From: Bradyrhizobium sp. ISRA464
GTDB taxonomy: Bacteria > Pseudomonadota > Alphaproteobacteria > Rhizobiales > Xanthobacteraceae
Direction: 5' to 3'
NCBI RefSeq assembly: GCF_029910095.1
Contig: NZ_CP094526.1
Location: forward strand, 930,001-994,000
Length of the DNA: 64,000 nucleotides
Each line of letters starts with the position of its first letter. The stretch's first letter is position 1. This document shows, in pieces, positions 20,596 through 30,452 of this stretch. The notes under the pieces are model-generated. The model was not told the origin of the DNA, ran no database searches, and saw only the letters and a program-made list of their open reading frames with translations. A program made the translations under genes and the position numbers.

Positions 20596-21510
20596 TCAGG
20601 CAGCTTTCTGGGTGCCATTCGGCCGGATGCCGAGCAGATGGCTGATCGCGAACACGAGGTCCGCGCGGTTCATGGTGTAGAAGTGGAACGTGTCGACGCC
20701 GTGCTTGAACAGCTTCTGCACCTGGCCGGCGGCCACGGTGGCGGCGACCAGCTTGCGGGTCTCGGCGTCGTTGTCGAGGCCGTCGAACTTCTCGGCGAGC
20801 CAGTCCGGCACGCTGGTGCCGGCGCGGGTCACGAAGTTGCGGGCCTGCTTGAAATTGTGCATCGGCATGATGCCCGGAACGATCGGGATCTCGATGCCGC
20901 GCGCCCGCACCTTGTCGACGTAGCGGTAATAGAGCTCGTTGTCGAAGAACACCTGGGTGATCGCGCGCGCAGCACCCGCATCGACCTTGGCCTTCAGCGT
21001 ATCGATGTCGGCATCGAAGCTGGCGGCTTCCGGATGCTTCTCGGGATAGGCCGACACCGAGATCTCGATATCGGGATGGCGCTTCTTGATCCCGGCGACG
21101 AGCTCGGCCGAGCTCTGGTAGCCGTCCGGATGGGTGAAATAGGGCGTGCCGATGCCCCCCGGCGGATCGCCGCGCAATGCCACGATGTGGCGGACGCCGA
21201 CCTCGTGATAGCGGTCGACGATCTCGTCGATCTCACCGCGCGCGGCGCCGACGCAGGTCAGATGCGCCGCCGGCAGCAGCTCGGTCTCCCGCAAGATGCG
21301 GGTGATGGTCGAATGGGTGCGCTCGCGGGTCGAGCCGCCGGCGCCATAGGTCACCGATACGAAGTTCGGCGTCAGCGGCGCCAGACGGTTGATGGCCTCC
21401 CAGAGATTGCGCTCCATCTCCTCGGTCTTCGGCGGGAAGAACTCGAAGGAGATTTTGGGAGTCTTGGGCGCGCGGTGCCCGTTCGACGCGGGCGAGACGA
21501 TCTCGGTCAT
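20596..21510 (-). CDS. metF: Methylenetetrahydrofolate reductase MetF
   Basis: A 304-residue flavoenzyme that makes 5-methyl-THF for MetH. Motifs include the N-terminal SFEFFPPKTEEME, FVSVTYGAGGSTRERTH, HLTCVG, HIVALRGDPP and HFYTMNRADL at the end. ATG 21510 was chosen; a TTG at 21519 would add three residues. It is the first gene of a metF-metH operon, which makes functional sense because each enzyme supplies or uses the same folate. No SAM riboswitch is visible upstream. Confidence 0.96.
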   Translation of the reverse strand: MTEIVSPASNGHRAPKTPKISFEFFPPKTEEMERNLWEAINRLAPLTPNFVSVTYGAGGSTRERTHSTITRILRETELLPAAHLTCVGAARGEIDEIVDRYHEVGVRHIVALRGDPPGGIGTPYFTHPDGYQSSAELVAGIKKRHPDIEISVSAYPEKHPEAASFDADIDTLKAKVDAGAARAITQVFFDNELYYRYVDKVRARGIEIPIVPGIMPMHNFKQARNFVTRAGTSVPDWLAEKFDGLDNDAETRKLVAATVAAGQVQKLFKHGVDTFHFYTMNRADLVFAISHLLGIRPNGTQKAA

Positions 21511-21911
21511 GATACGCAAGAGCTCCGCAACACGTGGGCAGACGTCAGGCTTGAATATGGACGCGTTAGGATAAGCGAAACCGCACTCTCCTTACAGCCC
21601 ATCGAATATGGGAAATTGCCCAATATGGATAGATATGTGGTCCAAGTCGCTCAGAGAACAAGGAGAGTGGGATAGCGCCTGATGGTCTTGTTCTAAAACA
21701 GCAAATAATTGAAACTGTTAAAAAAAATTCATGAGCCACCAGGCAATTGCGTTGGCAATAGGTGTGGGCAGGATTGTGTCATTGGCGAATTGTCGTATTT
21801 CATCCCAATCTGCACAAGGGCCGCGACCACGGGCATCGCCCTTCCGATGCGGGACTGACCTGCGCGGCCTGGGCCTTTGTCGGCTCTGCGGGCCACACTA
21901 GGTTGTTCGCC
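21511..21911. other. Divergent metF / flavin oxidoreductase intergenic region
   Basis: 401 bases. A 10-base perfect inverted repeat CACTCTCCTT/AAGGAGAGTG (21584-21593, 21660-21669) encloses an imperfect ATATGGG...CCCAATAT dyad (about 21606-21627). A strongly AT-rich stretch with a run of seven A follows (about 21690-21735). It must hold promoters for both genes. No known riboswitch was recognised. Confidence 0.5.
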
Positions 21912-22967
21912 ATGATCCCGCTGTCCGTCCTCGACCTTTCCGTCGTCACATCAGGCACCAGACCTGCCGCCGCGCTGCGCAACAGCATCGATCTGGCGCG
22001 CCACGTCGATGGCCTCGGCTATAGCAGGTATTGGCTCGCCGAGCATCATAACCTTGCTTCCGTTGCGAGCCCCGCGCCCGATCTGATAATCGGGCAGATC
22101 GCGGCGGTGACGCAGAACATCCGCGTCGGCTCCGGCGGCGTGATGCTGCCGAACCATGCGCCGCTCGTGGTCGCCGAGCGCTTCAAGATGCTGGAGGCGC
22201 TGTTTCCCGGCCGGATCGATCTCGGACTTGGCCGCGCGCCTGGCACCGATGGCGCCACGGCCCACGCCCTGAGGAGCCGGCTCGATCGCCGCGAGGGCGA
22301 TGATTTCCTCGAACGGCTGCATGAGCTGACCTTGTGGGAGACGCGCGATTTCCCGGCCGGTCACCCCTACAACAAAGTCGTGGCGATGCCGGACGATTCG
22401 CCGCTGCCGCCGATCTGGCTGCTGGGCTCGAGCGATTACTCCGCCGAGCTCGCGGCGCAGGTCGGGATGGGTTTTGCGTTCGCGCACCATTTCGCCACCC
22501 ATGATGCGATCGCCGCGATGACCAACTATCGCGCGCATTTCACGCCGTCGGGCTGGCGCGCCGCTCCGCAGGCGATTCTTGCCGTCGCCGTCGTCGCGGC
22601 CGAGACGGATGCGGAGGCCGAGAAGCTCGCGCTGTCGATGGATCTCAACCGGCTGCGCCGCGACCGCGGCCAGTATCTGCCGCTGCCGAGCGTCGAGGAG
22701 GCGGAGGCCTATCCCTACACCGACGCCGATCGCGCCTCGATCGTGCGCAACCGTTCGCGCTTCTTCGTCGGCAGCCCCGCGACCGTGATGACCAAGCTGC
22801 AGCCGCTGATCGCAGCGACCCAGGCGGACGAACTGATGGTGGTTACCGCGGTCTACGACCACGACGCGCGGAAGAAGTCATACAGCCTGCTCGCCGAGGC
22901 GTTCGGGCTGCGCAAAAAGGCGGCGGCGAAAGTGCAGGTGGAGGGGCCTAGTCCTGCCTCTCACTGA
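21912..22967 (+). CDS. LLM class flavin-dependent oxidoreductase (luciferase-like)
   Basis: A 351-residue bacterial-luciferase-like TIM-barrel protein. Diagnostic segments are [11 protein letters not shown] at the start, [62 protein letters not shown] and the distal [23 protein letters not shown], typical of the MsnO8/YhbW subgroup that uses reduced FMN. Substrate unknown. ATG 21912 fits the family N-terminus; the frame is open upstream to 21762 without similarity. Its 3' end overlaps pheA (minus strand) by 20 bases. Confidence 0.88.
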   Translation: MIPLSVLDLSVVTSGTRPAAALRNSIDLARHVDGLGYSRYWLAEHHNLASVASPAPDLIIGQIAAVTQNIRVGSGGVMLPNHAPLVVAERFKMLEALFPGRIDLGLGRAPGTDGATAHALRSRLDRREGDDFLERLHELTLWETRDFPAGHPYNKVVAMPDDSPLPPIWLLGSSDYSAELAAQVGMGFAFAHHFATHDAIAAMTNYRAHFTPSGWRAAPQAILAVAVVAAETDAEAEKLALSMDLNRLRRDRGQYLPLPSVEEAEAYPYTDADRASIVRNRSRFFVGSPATVMTKLQPLIAATQADELMVVTAVYDHDARKKSYSLLAEAFGLRKKAAAKVQVEGPSPASH

Positions 22968-23808
22968 AGGTCGCGCGGAAGGGGTGGCCGGGATAGACGC
23001 CGACGATGCGGAATTCGCGCGAGAAGAATTTCAATTCCTCCAGCGCAAAGGCAAGGCCGCGGTCGTTCGGATGGCCGTCGACGTCGGCATAGAATTGCGT
23101 GGCGAAGAAATTGCCGTCGACCATATAGCTCTCGAGCTTGGTCATGTTGACGCCGTTGGTGGCAAAGCCGCCCAGCGCCTTGTAGAGCGCAGCGGGCAGG
23201 TTGCGCACCCGGAAGACAAAAGTGGTGACCAGTGGCCCCGAGCCCTGCTCGGCCCATTTGGCCTCACGCGCCAGCACCACGAAGCGGGTGGTGTTATGGG
23301 CCTCGTCCTCGATGTCCTCGGCCAGGATATCGAGACCGTAGATCTCGGCGGCGAGGCGCGAGGCGATCGCCGCCACGCTGCTGTCGCCGCGGTGGGCGAT
23401 GTCGCGCGCGCTGCCGGCGGTGTCGCCGGCGACGAGCGGCCGGATGCCGAGCTTGCGGATCATGCGCCGGCACTGGCCGAGCGCGTGGACATGGCTCTCC
23501 ACGGTCTTGATGTCGGCAAGCTTGGTCCCCTTGATCGCCATCAGCTGGTGGCGGATCGGCAGGAACCACTCGCCGACGATGAACAGGCCGGAATCCGGCA
23601 GCAGATGGTGGATGTCGGCGACGCGGCCGGCGACCGAGTTCTCGATCGGGATCATGCCGAGATCGGCCTCGCCCGAGGAGATCGCGGCCAGCGCGTCCTC
23701 GAAGGTCGGGCAGGGCATCGGTTCGGCGTCCGGATAGGCCTCGACGATCGCGATATGGGAATTGGCGCCAGGCTCGCCCTGGAACGCGATTTTTAGCTTC
23801 TTGGTCAT
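22948..23808 (-). CDS. pheA: Prephenate dehydratase PheA
   Basis: A 286-residue monofunctional prephenate dehydratase that makes phenylpyruvate for phenylalanine synthesis. The catalytic domain (1-185) has [34 protein letters not shown] and the key threonine in HNTTRFVVL. An ACT regulatory domain follows (about 195-275), with [12 protein letters not shown] where E. coli has the ESRP motif; this variant is common in alphaproteobacteria as far as I recall. No chorismate mutase domain is present. It converges on the LLM oxidoreductase gene. Confidence 0.95.
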   Translation of the reverse strand: MTKKLKIAFQGEPGANSHIAIVEAYPDAEPMPCPTFEDALAAISSGEADLGMIPIENSVAGRVADIHHLLPDSGLFIVGEWFLPIRHQLMAIKGTKLADIKTVESHVHALGQCRRMIRKLGIRPLVAGDTAGSARDIAHRGDSSVAAIASRLAAEIYGLDILAEDIEDEAHNTTRFVVLAREAKWAEQGSGPLVTTFVFRVRNLPAALYKALGGFATNGVNMTKLESYMVDGNFFATQFYADVDGHPNDRGLAFALEELKFFSREFRIVGVYPGHPFRATFSERQD

Positions 23809-23841
23809 GGTCTCTTTCCTGCGCGGCCTTTTAGCACCCGG

Positions 23842-24582
23842 TCAGGCTTTGGAAAGCATCCGCCGCGCGGTTTCGAGGTCGGCCTGGGTGTCGACGCCCC
23901 GTGGGACGGTGTCAACGATCGTGATGTCAATCCGCATGCCGGCCTCCAGGGCGCGAAGCTGCTCGAGCTTCTCCTGCAATTCCAGCGGCGAGGGCGGCAG
24001 CCGCACAAACCGCTCAAGCGCTGCGCGGCGGTAGGCATAGAGGCCGATATGATGGTAGCGCGGACCGTCGCCATGGGGCGCGGTGGCGCGGGTGAAATAG
24101 AGCGCGCGGAGCCGGTTCGCCCCGATCGGCGAGCCGACCGCCTTGACGACGCTGGGGGCCCGGTCCTCCTCCTCGGTGTGGATTTGCGAGGCCAGCGTCG
24201 AAATATCGACGGCAGGGTCGGCCAGTGCCGGCATCACGCTGCGGATGGTGTCCGGCGTGATGGTCGGGAAATCGCCCTGCAGATTGACCACGATCTCGGC
24301 GGTCTGCTCCGGATCCAGGATCATCATCGCCTCATGGACCCGGTCCGAGCCGGACGGATGGTCGGCGCGGGTCATCACCACCTCGCCGCCCGCGGCCTTC
24401 ACCGCGTCGGCGATCTCCGCCGTGTCGGTGGCGACCGCAACCCGGCCGATCCGGGCCGCTTCGGCTCGCCGCAGCACGTGGACGATCATCGGCTGGCCCG
24501 CGATGTCCAAGAGCGGCTTTCCCGGCAGCCGCGTGGCGGCCATGCGGGCGGGAATCAGCACCAAGGTACGCGGTTCGGTCAT
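23842..24582 (-). CDS. kdsB: 3-deoxy-manno-octulosonate cytidylyltransferase KdsB
   Basis: A 246-residue CMP-Kdo synthetase that activates Kdo for lipopolysaccharide core. The nucleotide-binding N-terminus [21 protein letters not shown], the [11 protein letters not shown] and [12 protein letters not shown] segments, the metal/substrate-binding VNLQGDFP and [12 protein letters not shown] near the end are typical. It lies upstream of pheA on the same strand (33-base gap) and may share its transcript. It is divergent from cycM. Confidence 0.96.
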   Translation of the reverse strand: MTEPRTLVLIPARMAATRLPGKPLLDIAGQPMIVHVLRRAEAARIGRVAVATDTAEIADAVKAAGGEVVMTRADHPSGSDRVHEAMMILDPEQTAEIVVNLQGDFPTITPDTIRSVMPALADPAVDISTLASQIHTEEEDRAPSVVKAVGSPIGANRLRALYFTRATAPHGDGPRYHHIGLYAYRRAALERFVRLPPSPLELQEKLEQLRALEAGMRIDITIVDTVPRGVDTQADLETARRMLSKA

Positions 24583-24784
24583 TCGTGTCGGGGCCCGTCC
24601 GGCCTGCGGAAATTGATGGGGAGGGGGTTGAATCCGGCGCGTTTATACGGGTTGCCAGAGCGCGGGCAAACCGATATCTCAAACGCTGCTTGGGGGGCGG
24701 TGCGATAGGCCGATTCCCAGGTCCTTCCGCGCGGCCGTATTCCCGGCCTGAAGTCGACATTCAAGGCCCGGAGCCTGACCCAAA

Positions 24785-25333
24785 ATGGACTCCTTCGAAC
24801 TCAATAAAATTCTCGGTGCGCTTCTCGGCACCTGCATTGTTGTCCTGGTGACGAGCTTTGCCGCTGGCGCGGTGTTCACGCCGAAGGCGCCGGAGAAGCC
24901 GGGCTTTGAGATCGCGGCGAAGGAGGAGGCCCCCGCTGGTGGCGGCGAGGCTGCCCCGGCCAAGTCGGAGCCGATCGAGAAGCTCCTGCAGACCGCCTCG
25001 GCGGAGAAGGGCGCTGCCGCGGCCAAGAAGTGCCAGGCCTGCCACACCTTCGAGAAGGGCGGTCCGAACCGCGTCGGTCCGAACCTCTATGGCATCGTCA
25101 ACGAGCCCCGGGGCGAGGGCCGCGGCTTCAACTTCTCGGCCGCGATGAAGGCCAAGGGCGGCACCTGGACCTTCGACGACCTCAACAAGTTCCTCACCAA
25201 CCCGAAGGGCTTCATCCCGGGCACCGCGATGGGTTTCGCCGGCGTTCCGAAGGACAGCGAGCGCGCCGACATCATCGCCTATCTGAACTCGAATTCGGAC
25301 CATCCCGCTCCGGTCCCGACGGCTTCGAAGTAG
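24785..25333 (+). CDS. cycM: Membrane-anchored cytochrome c CycM (c552 type)
   Basis: A 182-residue c-type cytochrome. An uncleaved N-terminal membrane helix (about 8-32) is followed by an Ala/Glu/Pro-rich linker and a class I cytochrome c domain (about 65-175) with heme motif CQACH, NRVGPNLYGIV, and the Met ligand region FIPGTAMGFAG. In Bradyrhizobium japonicum CycM carries electrons to the aa3 oxidase. The 202-base gap from kdsB shows no clear FixK or other site. An intrinsic terminator follows at 25364-25392. Confidence 0.93.
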   Translation: MDSFELNKILGALLGTCIVVLVTSFAAGAVFTPKAPEKPGFEIAAKEEAPAGGGEAAPAKSEPIEKLLQTASAEKGAAAAKKCQACHTFEKGGPNRVGPNLYGIVNEPRGEGRGFNFSAAMKAKGGTWTFDDLNKFLTNPKGFIPGTAMGFAGVPKDSERADIIAYLNSNSDHPAPVPTASK

Positions 25334-25363
25334 CGATTTGCTTTTCGCGATCACGCGGGAACG

Positions 25364-25392
25364 AAACGGCCAGGCAATGCCTGGCCGTTTTC
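25364..25392 (+). terminator. Intrinsic terminator after cycM
   Basis: A 12-base perfect stem (AAACGGCCAGGC, 25364-25375, with 25379-25390), a three-base loop and a TTTT tail, 30 bases after the cycM stop. Confidence 0.85.
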
Positions 25393-25550
25393 GCATGGGT
25401 ATTGAGTGTCGCGGGGTTGTTATCGGGACGTTTCGCCGCACCGGGACCGTTCCTGGGTTACTATCATGAGGAAAAAGCAACGTAATTTGTCGAACCGTTG
25501 CCTTATATTGGGTCCCATGTAACCGGGGGCCGCGAGCAGGAAAGACGAAT

Positions 25551-27452
25551 TTGGCGATCACCCGACGACATCTTCTTCAAGGCAGCGCACTGGCCGCAAT
25601 GGCTCCCGCGCTTGGGCTCAACTCCGGCTTGTCCACGGTCACGCCGGCCTTCGCGGATAGCGCCCCGAACGGGCTCAAATGGCGGCATGGCCTGTCGCTG
25701 TTCGGCAATGTCAAATACCCAGCCGACTTCAAGCGATTTGACTATGTCAATCCGGATGCACCGAAGGGCGGCCTTGCCCGGCAAATCGCCATCGGCACTT
25801 TCGATAATTTCAACATCGTCGTCTCGGGCGTGAAAGGCTCCATCGCAGGCGGTGTCGCGCAGATCTATGAATCGCTGACCACGCCTTCGCTCGACGAAGT
25901 CTCAACCGAGTATGGATTGCTGGCGGAGGCTGCAAGTTATCCCGACGACTTCTCCTATGTCGTTTATCGCCTGCGCCCTCAGGCAAAGTGGCACGACGGA
26001 GCGCCCGTTACCCCGGAAGACGTGATCTTTTCGCTCGGCGCCTTCAAGACGCACCATCCGATGTTCTCTGCCTACTACAGCCATGTGGTGCGCGCGGAGA
26101 AAATCAGCGATCGCGAAGTGAAGTTTGTCTTTGACATGCCGGGCAATCGCGAACTGCCGCAGATCGTGGGCCAACTGACGATCCTGCCCAAGCACTGGTG
26201 GGAGGGCACCGATGGCCAAGGCCGAAAGCGTGATGTCTCCGCGACAACGCTGGAGAAGCCGCTCGGATCGGGACCGTATCGCATCAAGGAGTTTGTCGCG
26301 GGACGGACTGTGACTCTGGAACGGGTCAAGGACCATTGGGCGCGCGACCTCGCGACCAATGTCGGCTCCAACAATTTCGACGAGCTGCGTTACGAGTACT
26401 TCAGGGACCCCACGGTTGCGATCGAGGCGTTCAAGGCCGATCAGATCGATTGGCGTACGGAGAACAGCGCGAAGGCCTGGGCGACCGCCTATGATTTTCC
26501 GGCCGTCACCGACAAGCGCGTGGTGCTGGAGGAGTTTCCCAACCGCAGTTCCGGCATCATGCAAGCCTTCGCGCCGAACCTGCGTCGCGCCAAATTCGCC
26601 GATCCGCGCGTCCGGCGGGCTTTGAACTTTGCCTTCGACTTCGAGGAAGTGAACAAGCAGCTGTTCTTCGGCCAGTACAAGCGCATCACGAGCTACTTCG
26701 ACGGCGCCGAGGAGTTGATGGCGACAGGCCTGCCACAGGACAAGGAGCTTGGCATTCTCGAACCGTTGCGTGGACAGGTGCCGGCCGAAGTATTCACGAC
26801 GGCCTACACCAATCCGGTCGGGGGAAACCCTGAAGCCGTGCGCGCCAATCTTCGCGAGGCATTACGCCTGCTCAAGGAGGCCGGCTACGAGGTGCGCGAC
26901 CGCAAGCTGGTGAACTCAAAGAGCGGCGAGCCCTTCTCGATCGAATTGCTCAGCCAGGATCCGAATTTTGAAAGGGTCATGCTGGCCTACAAGCCCTCAC
27001 TCGAGCGGCTTGGAATGTCGGTCAGTGTGCGCACGATTGATCCAATTCAATATGAGAACCGACTTCGCGATTGGGATTTCGACATTGTTGTCGGGTCCTG
27101 GCCGGAATCCCTCTCTCCTGGCAATGAGCAGCGCGAATTTTGGGGAACGAAAGCCGCTGATGCGCCGGGATCCCGCAATATCGTCGGCATCAAGAACCCG
27201 GTGATCGACAAGCTGATCGAGCGGGTGATTTTTGCGACGGACCGCGAAGATCTCGTCGCTGCAACCAAAGCGCTCGACCGCGTGTTGTTGTGGAATCATT
27301 ACGTCGTCCCGCAATGGAACTATCCGAAGGTGCGTACGGCGCGCTGGGATCGGTTCGGTCGGCCGGCACAGTTGCCGAAATACGGTCTGTCGGGATTCCC
27401 GTTGATCTGGTGGTACGACGCCGACAAGGCGGCCAAGCTCAAGAGTTCATAA
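25551..27452 (+). CDS. yejA: Extracellular solute-binding protein, YejA type (first paralogue)
   Basis: A 633-residue family 5 oligopeptide/microcin C-type binding protein. It starts with TTG; the next residues AITRRHLLQGSALAAMAPALG form a twin-arginine signal. The mature part opens with LSLFGNVKYPADFKRFDYVNPDAPKGG, the same landmark as in the next gene ([27 protein letters not shown]). It captures peptides for YejBEF. It begins the five-gene unit; the gap to the second paralogue is 16 bases. Base usage appears less GC-biased than in its neighbours, hinting at separate ancestry. Confidence 0.9.
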   Translation: MAITRRHLLQGSALAAMAPALGLNSGLSTVTPAFADSAPNGLKWRHGLSLFGNVKYPADFKRFDYVNPDAPKGGLARQIAIGTFDNFNIVVSGVKGSIAGGVAQIYESLTTPSLDEVSTEYGLLAEAASYPDDFSYVVYRLRPQAKWHDGAPVTPEDVIFSLGAFKTHHPMFSAYYSHVVRAEKISDREVKFVFDMPGNRELPQIVGQLTILPKHWWEGTDGQGRKRDVSATTLEKPLGSGPYRIKEFVAGRTVTLERVKDHWARDLATNVGSNNFDELRYEYFRDPTVAIEAFKADQIDWRTENSAKAWATAYDFPAVTDKRVVLEEFPNRSSGIMQAFAPNLRRAKFADPRVRRALNFAFDFEEVNKQLFFGQYKRITSYFDGAEELMATGLPQDKELGILEPLRGQVPAEVFTTAYTNPVGGNPEAVRANLREALRLLKEAGYEVRDRKLVNSKSGEPFSIELLSQDPNFERVMLAYKPSLERLGMSVSVRTIDPIQYENRLRDWDFDIVVGSWPESLSPGNEQREFWGTKAADAPGSRNIVGIKNPVIDKLIERVIFATDREDLVAATKALDRVLLWNHYVVPQWNYPKVRTARWDRFGRPAQLPKYGLSGFPLIWWYDADKAAKLKSS

Positions 27453-27468
27453 GGTCAAGGATTCGCGC

Positions 27469-29346
27469 ATGGCGCTATTCACCCGTCGGCACGCACTTGG
27501 TCTCGGCATCGGTGCGTTGAGCGCTGCAGGATTTCGCGCAGCCCCGGCCGCCGCCGATAACGGATCCGAGATGCACGGCATATCGGCGTTCGGCGACCTG
27601 AAATATCCAGCGGATTTCAAGCAGTTCGACTATGTCAATCCGAACGCGTCGAAGGGTGGGGTGTTCTCGACGATCCCATCGGTGCGTGCCAACAACCAAT
27701 CCTATTACACCTTCAACTCGCTCAACGCCTACATCATGAAGGGCGAGGGCGCGCAGGGCATGGACATGACCTTCGCGACGCTGATGTCGCGCGCCAATGA
27801 TGAGCCCGACGCGATGTACGGCTACGCCGCGAAGTCGGTGCAGATCTCGCCGGACAAGCTCACCTACCGCTTTACCATGAGGCCAGAGGCGCGCTTCCAT
27901 GACGGCTCGAAGCTCACCGCGCAGGACGTCGCCTTCTCGCTCAGCACGCTGAAGGAAAAGGGCCATCCGCTGATCGTCGTGCAATTGCGCGACTTCGTGA
28001 AGGCCGAGGCGCCCGACGATGCGACCGTCGTCGTGAGCTTCGCGCCGAATCGCGCGCGCGACGTGCCGCTCTTTGTCGCGGGCCTGCCGATCTTCTCCAA
28101 GGCCTATTACGCGACGCGGCCCTTCGATGAATCGACGCTCGATACGCCGCTCGGCTCGGGGCCGTACAACGTCGGCAAGTTCGAGGTCAACCGTTACATC
28201 GAATTTAACCGCGTCAAGGACTGGTGGGGAGCCGACCTGCCGGTCAGTCGCGGCAACTACAATTTCGACACCGTGCGCTACGAATTCTATCGCGATCGCG
28301 ATGTCGCCTTCGAAGGCTTTACCGCGAAGAACTATTTGTTCCGCGAGGAGTTCACCGCCCGCGTCTGGGCGACCCGGTATGATTTCCCCGCGGTGAGGGA
28401 CGGCCGCGTCAAGCGCGAGACGCTGCCCGACGACACGCCATCCGGCGCACAGGGCTGGTTCATCAACACTCGACGCGACAAGTTCAAGGATTCCCGCGTG
28501 CGCGAGGCGCTGATCAACGCCTTCGACTTCGAGTGGACCAACAAGACCATCATGTACGATGCCTATGCGCGAACGGTCTCGCCGTTCCAGAATTCGGACA
28601 TGGTGGCGGAAGGATCGCCTTCGCCGGAAGAACTCGCGCTGCTCGAGCCGTTCCGCGGTCAGATGCCGGACGAGGTGTTTGGCCTGCCCTATGTGCCGCC
28701 GATGTCCGACGGTTCGGGCCAGGATCGCACCCTGCTGCGCAAGGCCGCGCAGCTTCTCAATGACGCCGGCTACCTCATCAAGGACGGCAAGCGCGTGCTG
28801 CCGACTGGCGAGGTGTTCACCATCGAATTCCTTGCCGACGAGCCCTCGTTGCAGCCACACCATGGCCCCTTCATCAAGAATCTCGGAACGCTGGGCATCG
28901 ATGCGACGCTCCGCTTGGTCGATGCCGTGCAGTATCGCGCCCGGGTGGAAGATTTCGACTTCGACCTGACCATGCAGCGCTTCAGCTTCTCGGCTACACC
29001 CGGCGACAGCATGCGTCCGTTCTTCTCCGCGCAGGCGGCCAAGACCAAGGGCTCCTACAACCTCGCAGGGACCTCCAGTCCCGTCATCGACGCACTGGTC
29101 GAAAAGATCATCGGCGCCAACAGCCGCCATGAGCTGACGGTTGCCTGCCGTGCCTTCGATCGCGTGTTCCGCGCCGGACGCTATTGGGTGCCGCAGTGGT
29201 ACCGCAACACGCATCCAATCGCTTACTGGGACCAATTCGATCATCCGGAGAAGCTGGCGAAATATACGTCGGGCGTCGGTGCGCCTGACAACTGGTGGTA
29301 CGATGCGGCCAAGGCCGCGAAGCTCGAACAGGCGAGTAGACAATGA
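27469..29346 (+). CDS. yejA: Extracellular solute-binding protein, YejA type (second paralogue)
   Basis: 625 residues, family 5 binding protein with an N-terminal [17 protein letters not shown] twin-arginine-like signal and Ala-rich cleavage region. It shares the whole architecture with the preceding gene, including KWHD/RFHDG-type and YWVPQWY/YVVPQWNYP segments near the C-terminus. It overlaps yejB by four bases (29343-29346), so this copy is the one translationally coupled to the permeases. Substrates are probably peptides; specificity cannot be read from sequence. Confidence 0.92.
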   Translation: MALFTRRHALGLGIGALSAAGFRAAPAAADNGSEMHGISAFGDLKYPADFKQFDYVNPNASKGGVFSTIPSVRANNQSYYTFNSLNAYIMKGEGAQGMDMTFATLMSRANDEPDAMYGYAAKSVQISPDKLTYRFTMRPEARFHDGSKLTAQDVAFSLSTLKEKGHPLIVVQLRDFVKAEAPDDATVVVSFAPNRARDVPLFVAGLPIFSKAYYATRPFDESTLDTPLGSGPYNVGKFEVNRYIEFNRVKDWWGADLPVSRGNYNFDTVRYEFYRDRDVAFEGFTAKNYLFREEFTARVWATRYDFPAVRDGRVKRETLPDDTPSGAQGWFINTRRDKFKDSRVREALINAFDFEWTNKTIMYDAYARTVSPFQNSDMVAEGSPSPEELALLEPFRGQMPDEVFGLPYVPPMSDGSGQDRTLLRKAAQLLNDAGYLIKDGKRVLPTGEVFTIEFLADEPSLQPHHGPFIKNLGTLGIDATLRLVDAVQYRARVEDFDFDLTMQRFSFSATPGDSMRPFFSAQAAKTKGSYNLAGTSSPVIDALVEKIIGANSRHELTVACRAFDRVFRAGRYWVPQWYRNTHPIAYWDQFDHPEKLAKYTSGVGAPDNWWYDAAKAAKLEQASRQ

Positions 29347-30452
29347 GCGCCTATATTGCCCGTCGCATTCTCCTGATGTTGCCGACGCTGCTGGGCATCC
29401 TGTTCGTCTCCTTCGTGGTCGTGCAGTTTGCTCCGGGCGGACCGGTCGAGCGCGTCATCGCGCAGATCAACGGCGCCGATACGGGCGGCACCTCGCGCGT
29501 GTCGGGCGGCGGCGGTGATTTCGCGGCGCAGCGCGGCCAGGGTGGCGCTGCGGCCAGCTCGATCAACTCGAAATACCGCGGCGCGCAGGGTCTCGATCCC
29601 GACTTCATCAAGAAGCTCGAGGTGCAGTTCGGCTTCGACAAGCCGGCGCCGGAGCGCTTCCTCCTGATGGTGTGGAATTTTGCCCGCTTCGATTTCGGCA
29701 AGAGCTATTTCCGCGACATCAGCGTGATCCAGCTCATCAAGGAGAAGCTGCCGGTCTCGATCTCACTCGGGCTCTGGATGACGCTGCTGACCTACCTGAT
29801 CTCGATCCCACTCGGCATCCGCAAGGCGGTCCGGGACGGATCGCGGTTCGACACCTGGACCTCGGCGGTGATCATCATCGGTTTCGCGATTCCGGGCTTC
29901 CTGTTCGCGATCTTCCTGATCATCCTGTTCGCCGGCGGCTCGTTCTTCAACATCTTCCCGCTGCGCGGGCTGACCTCCGACGGCTGGTCGCAGTTTCCCT
30001 GGTACTGGAAGATCATCGACTATTTCTGGCACATCACGCTGCCGATAATATCGATGGCGCTCAGCGCCTTCGCCACCATGACGCTGCTCACCAAGAACTC
30101 GTTCCTCGACGAGATCCGCAAGCAATATGTGATGACGGCGCGAGCCAAGGGCTGCAGCGAGCGGCAGGTGCTCTATGGCCATGTCTTCCGCAATGCCATG
30201 CTGATCGTGATCGCGGGATTCCCGGCCGCGTTCATCCACGCCTTCTTCTCCGGCTCGCTCCTGATCGAGACCATCTTCTCGCTCGACGGGCTCGGCCTGC
30301 TCAGCTTCGAGAGCGTCCTCAATCGCGACTATCCGGTGGTGTTCGGGACGCTGTTCGTCTTTTCGCTGGTCGGGCTCGTGGTCAATCTGATCTCCGATCT
30401 CACATATATGTGGATCGATCCGCGGATCGATTTCGAGGCGCGGGAGGTCTGA
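29343..30452 (+). CDS. yejB: Microcin C/peptide ABC transporter permease YejB
   Basis: A 369-residue inner-membrane permease. The N-terminal helix ([23 protein letters not shown]) is followed by a Gly/Ala-rich periplasmic loop (about 45-85, [20 protein letters not shown]) and five further helices. The EAA loop is [22 protein letters not shown] (split about 265-287). With YejE it forms the channel. It shares one base with yejE (TGATG junction at 30450-30454). Confidence 0.95.
   Translation: MSAYIARRILLMLPTLLGILFVSFVVVQFAPGGPVERVIAQINGADTGGTSRVSGGGGDFAAQRGQGGAAASSINSKYRGAQGLDPDFIKKLEVQFGFDKPAPERFLLMVWNFARFDFGKSYFRDISVIQLIKEKLPVSISLGLWMTLLTYLISIPLGIRKAVRDGSRFDTWTSAVIIIGFAIPGFLFAIFLIILFAGGSFFNIFPLRGLTSDGWSQFPWYWKIIDYFWHITLPIISMALSAFATMTLLTKNSFLDEIRKQYVMTARAKGCSERQVLYGHVFRNAMLIVIAGFPAAFIHAFFSGSLLIETIFSLDGLGLLSFESVLNRDYPVVFGTLFVFSLVGLVVNLISDLTYMWIDPRIDFEAREV

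Noticed and set aside
21520..21760. SAM-II or SAH riboswitch before metF
   Set aside because: The conserved cores of these riboswitches could not be found on the minus strand; only an inverted repeat is visible.
29672..30451. Upstream extension of yejE inside yejB
   Set aside because: The extension overlaps yejB completely, has no membrane-protein character and a proper ATG overlaps the yejB stop.
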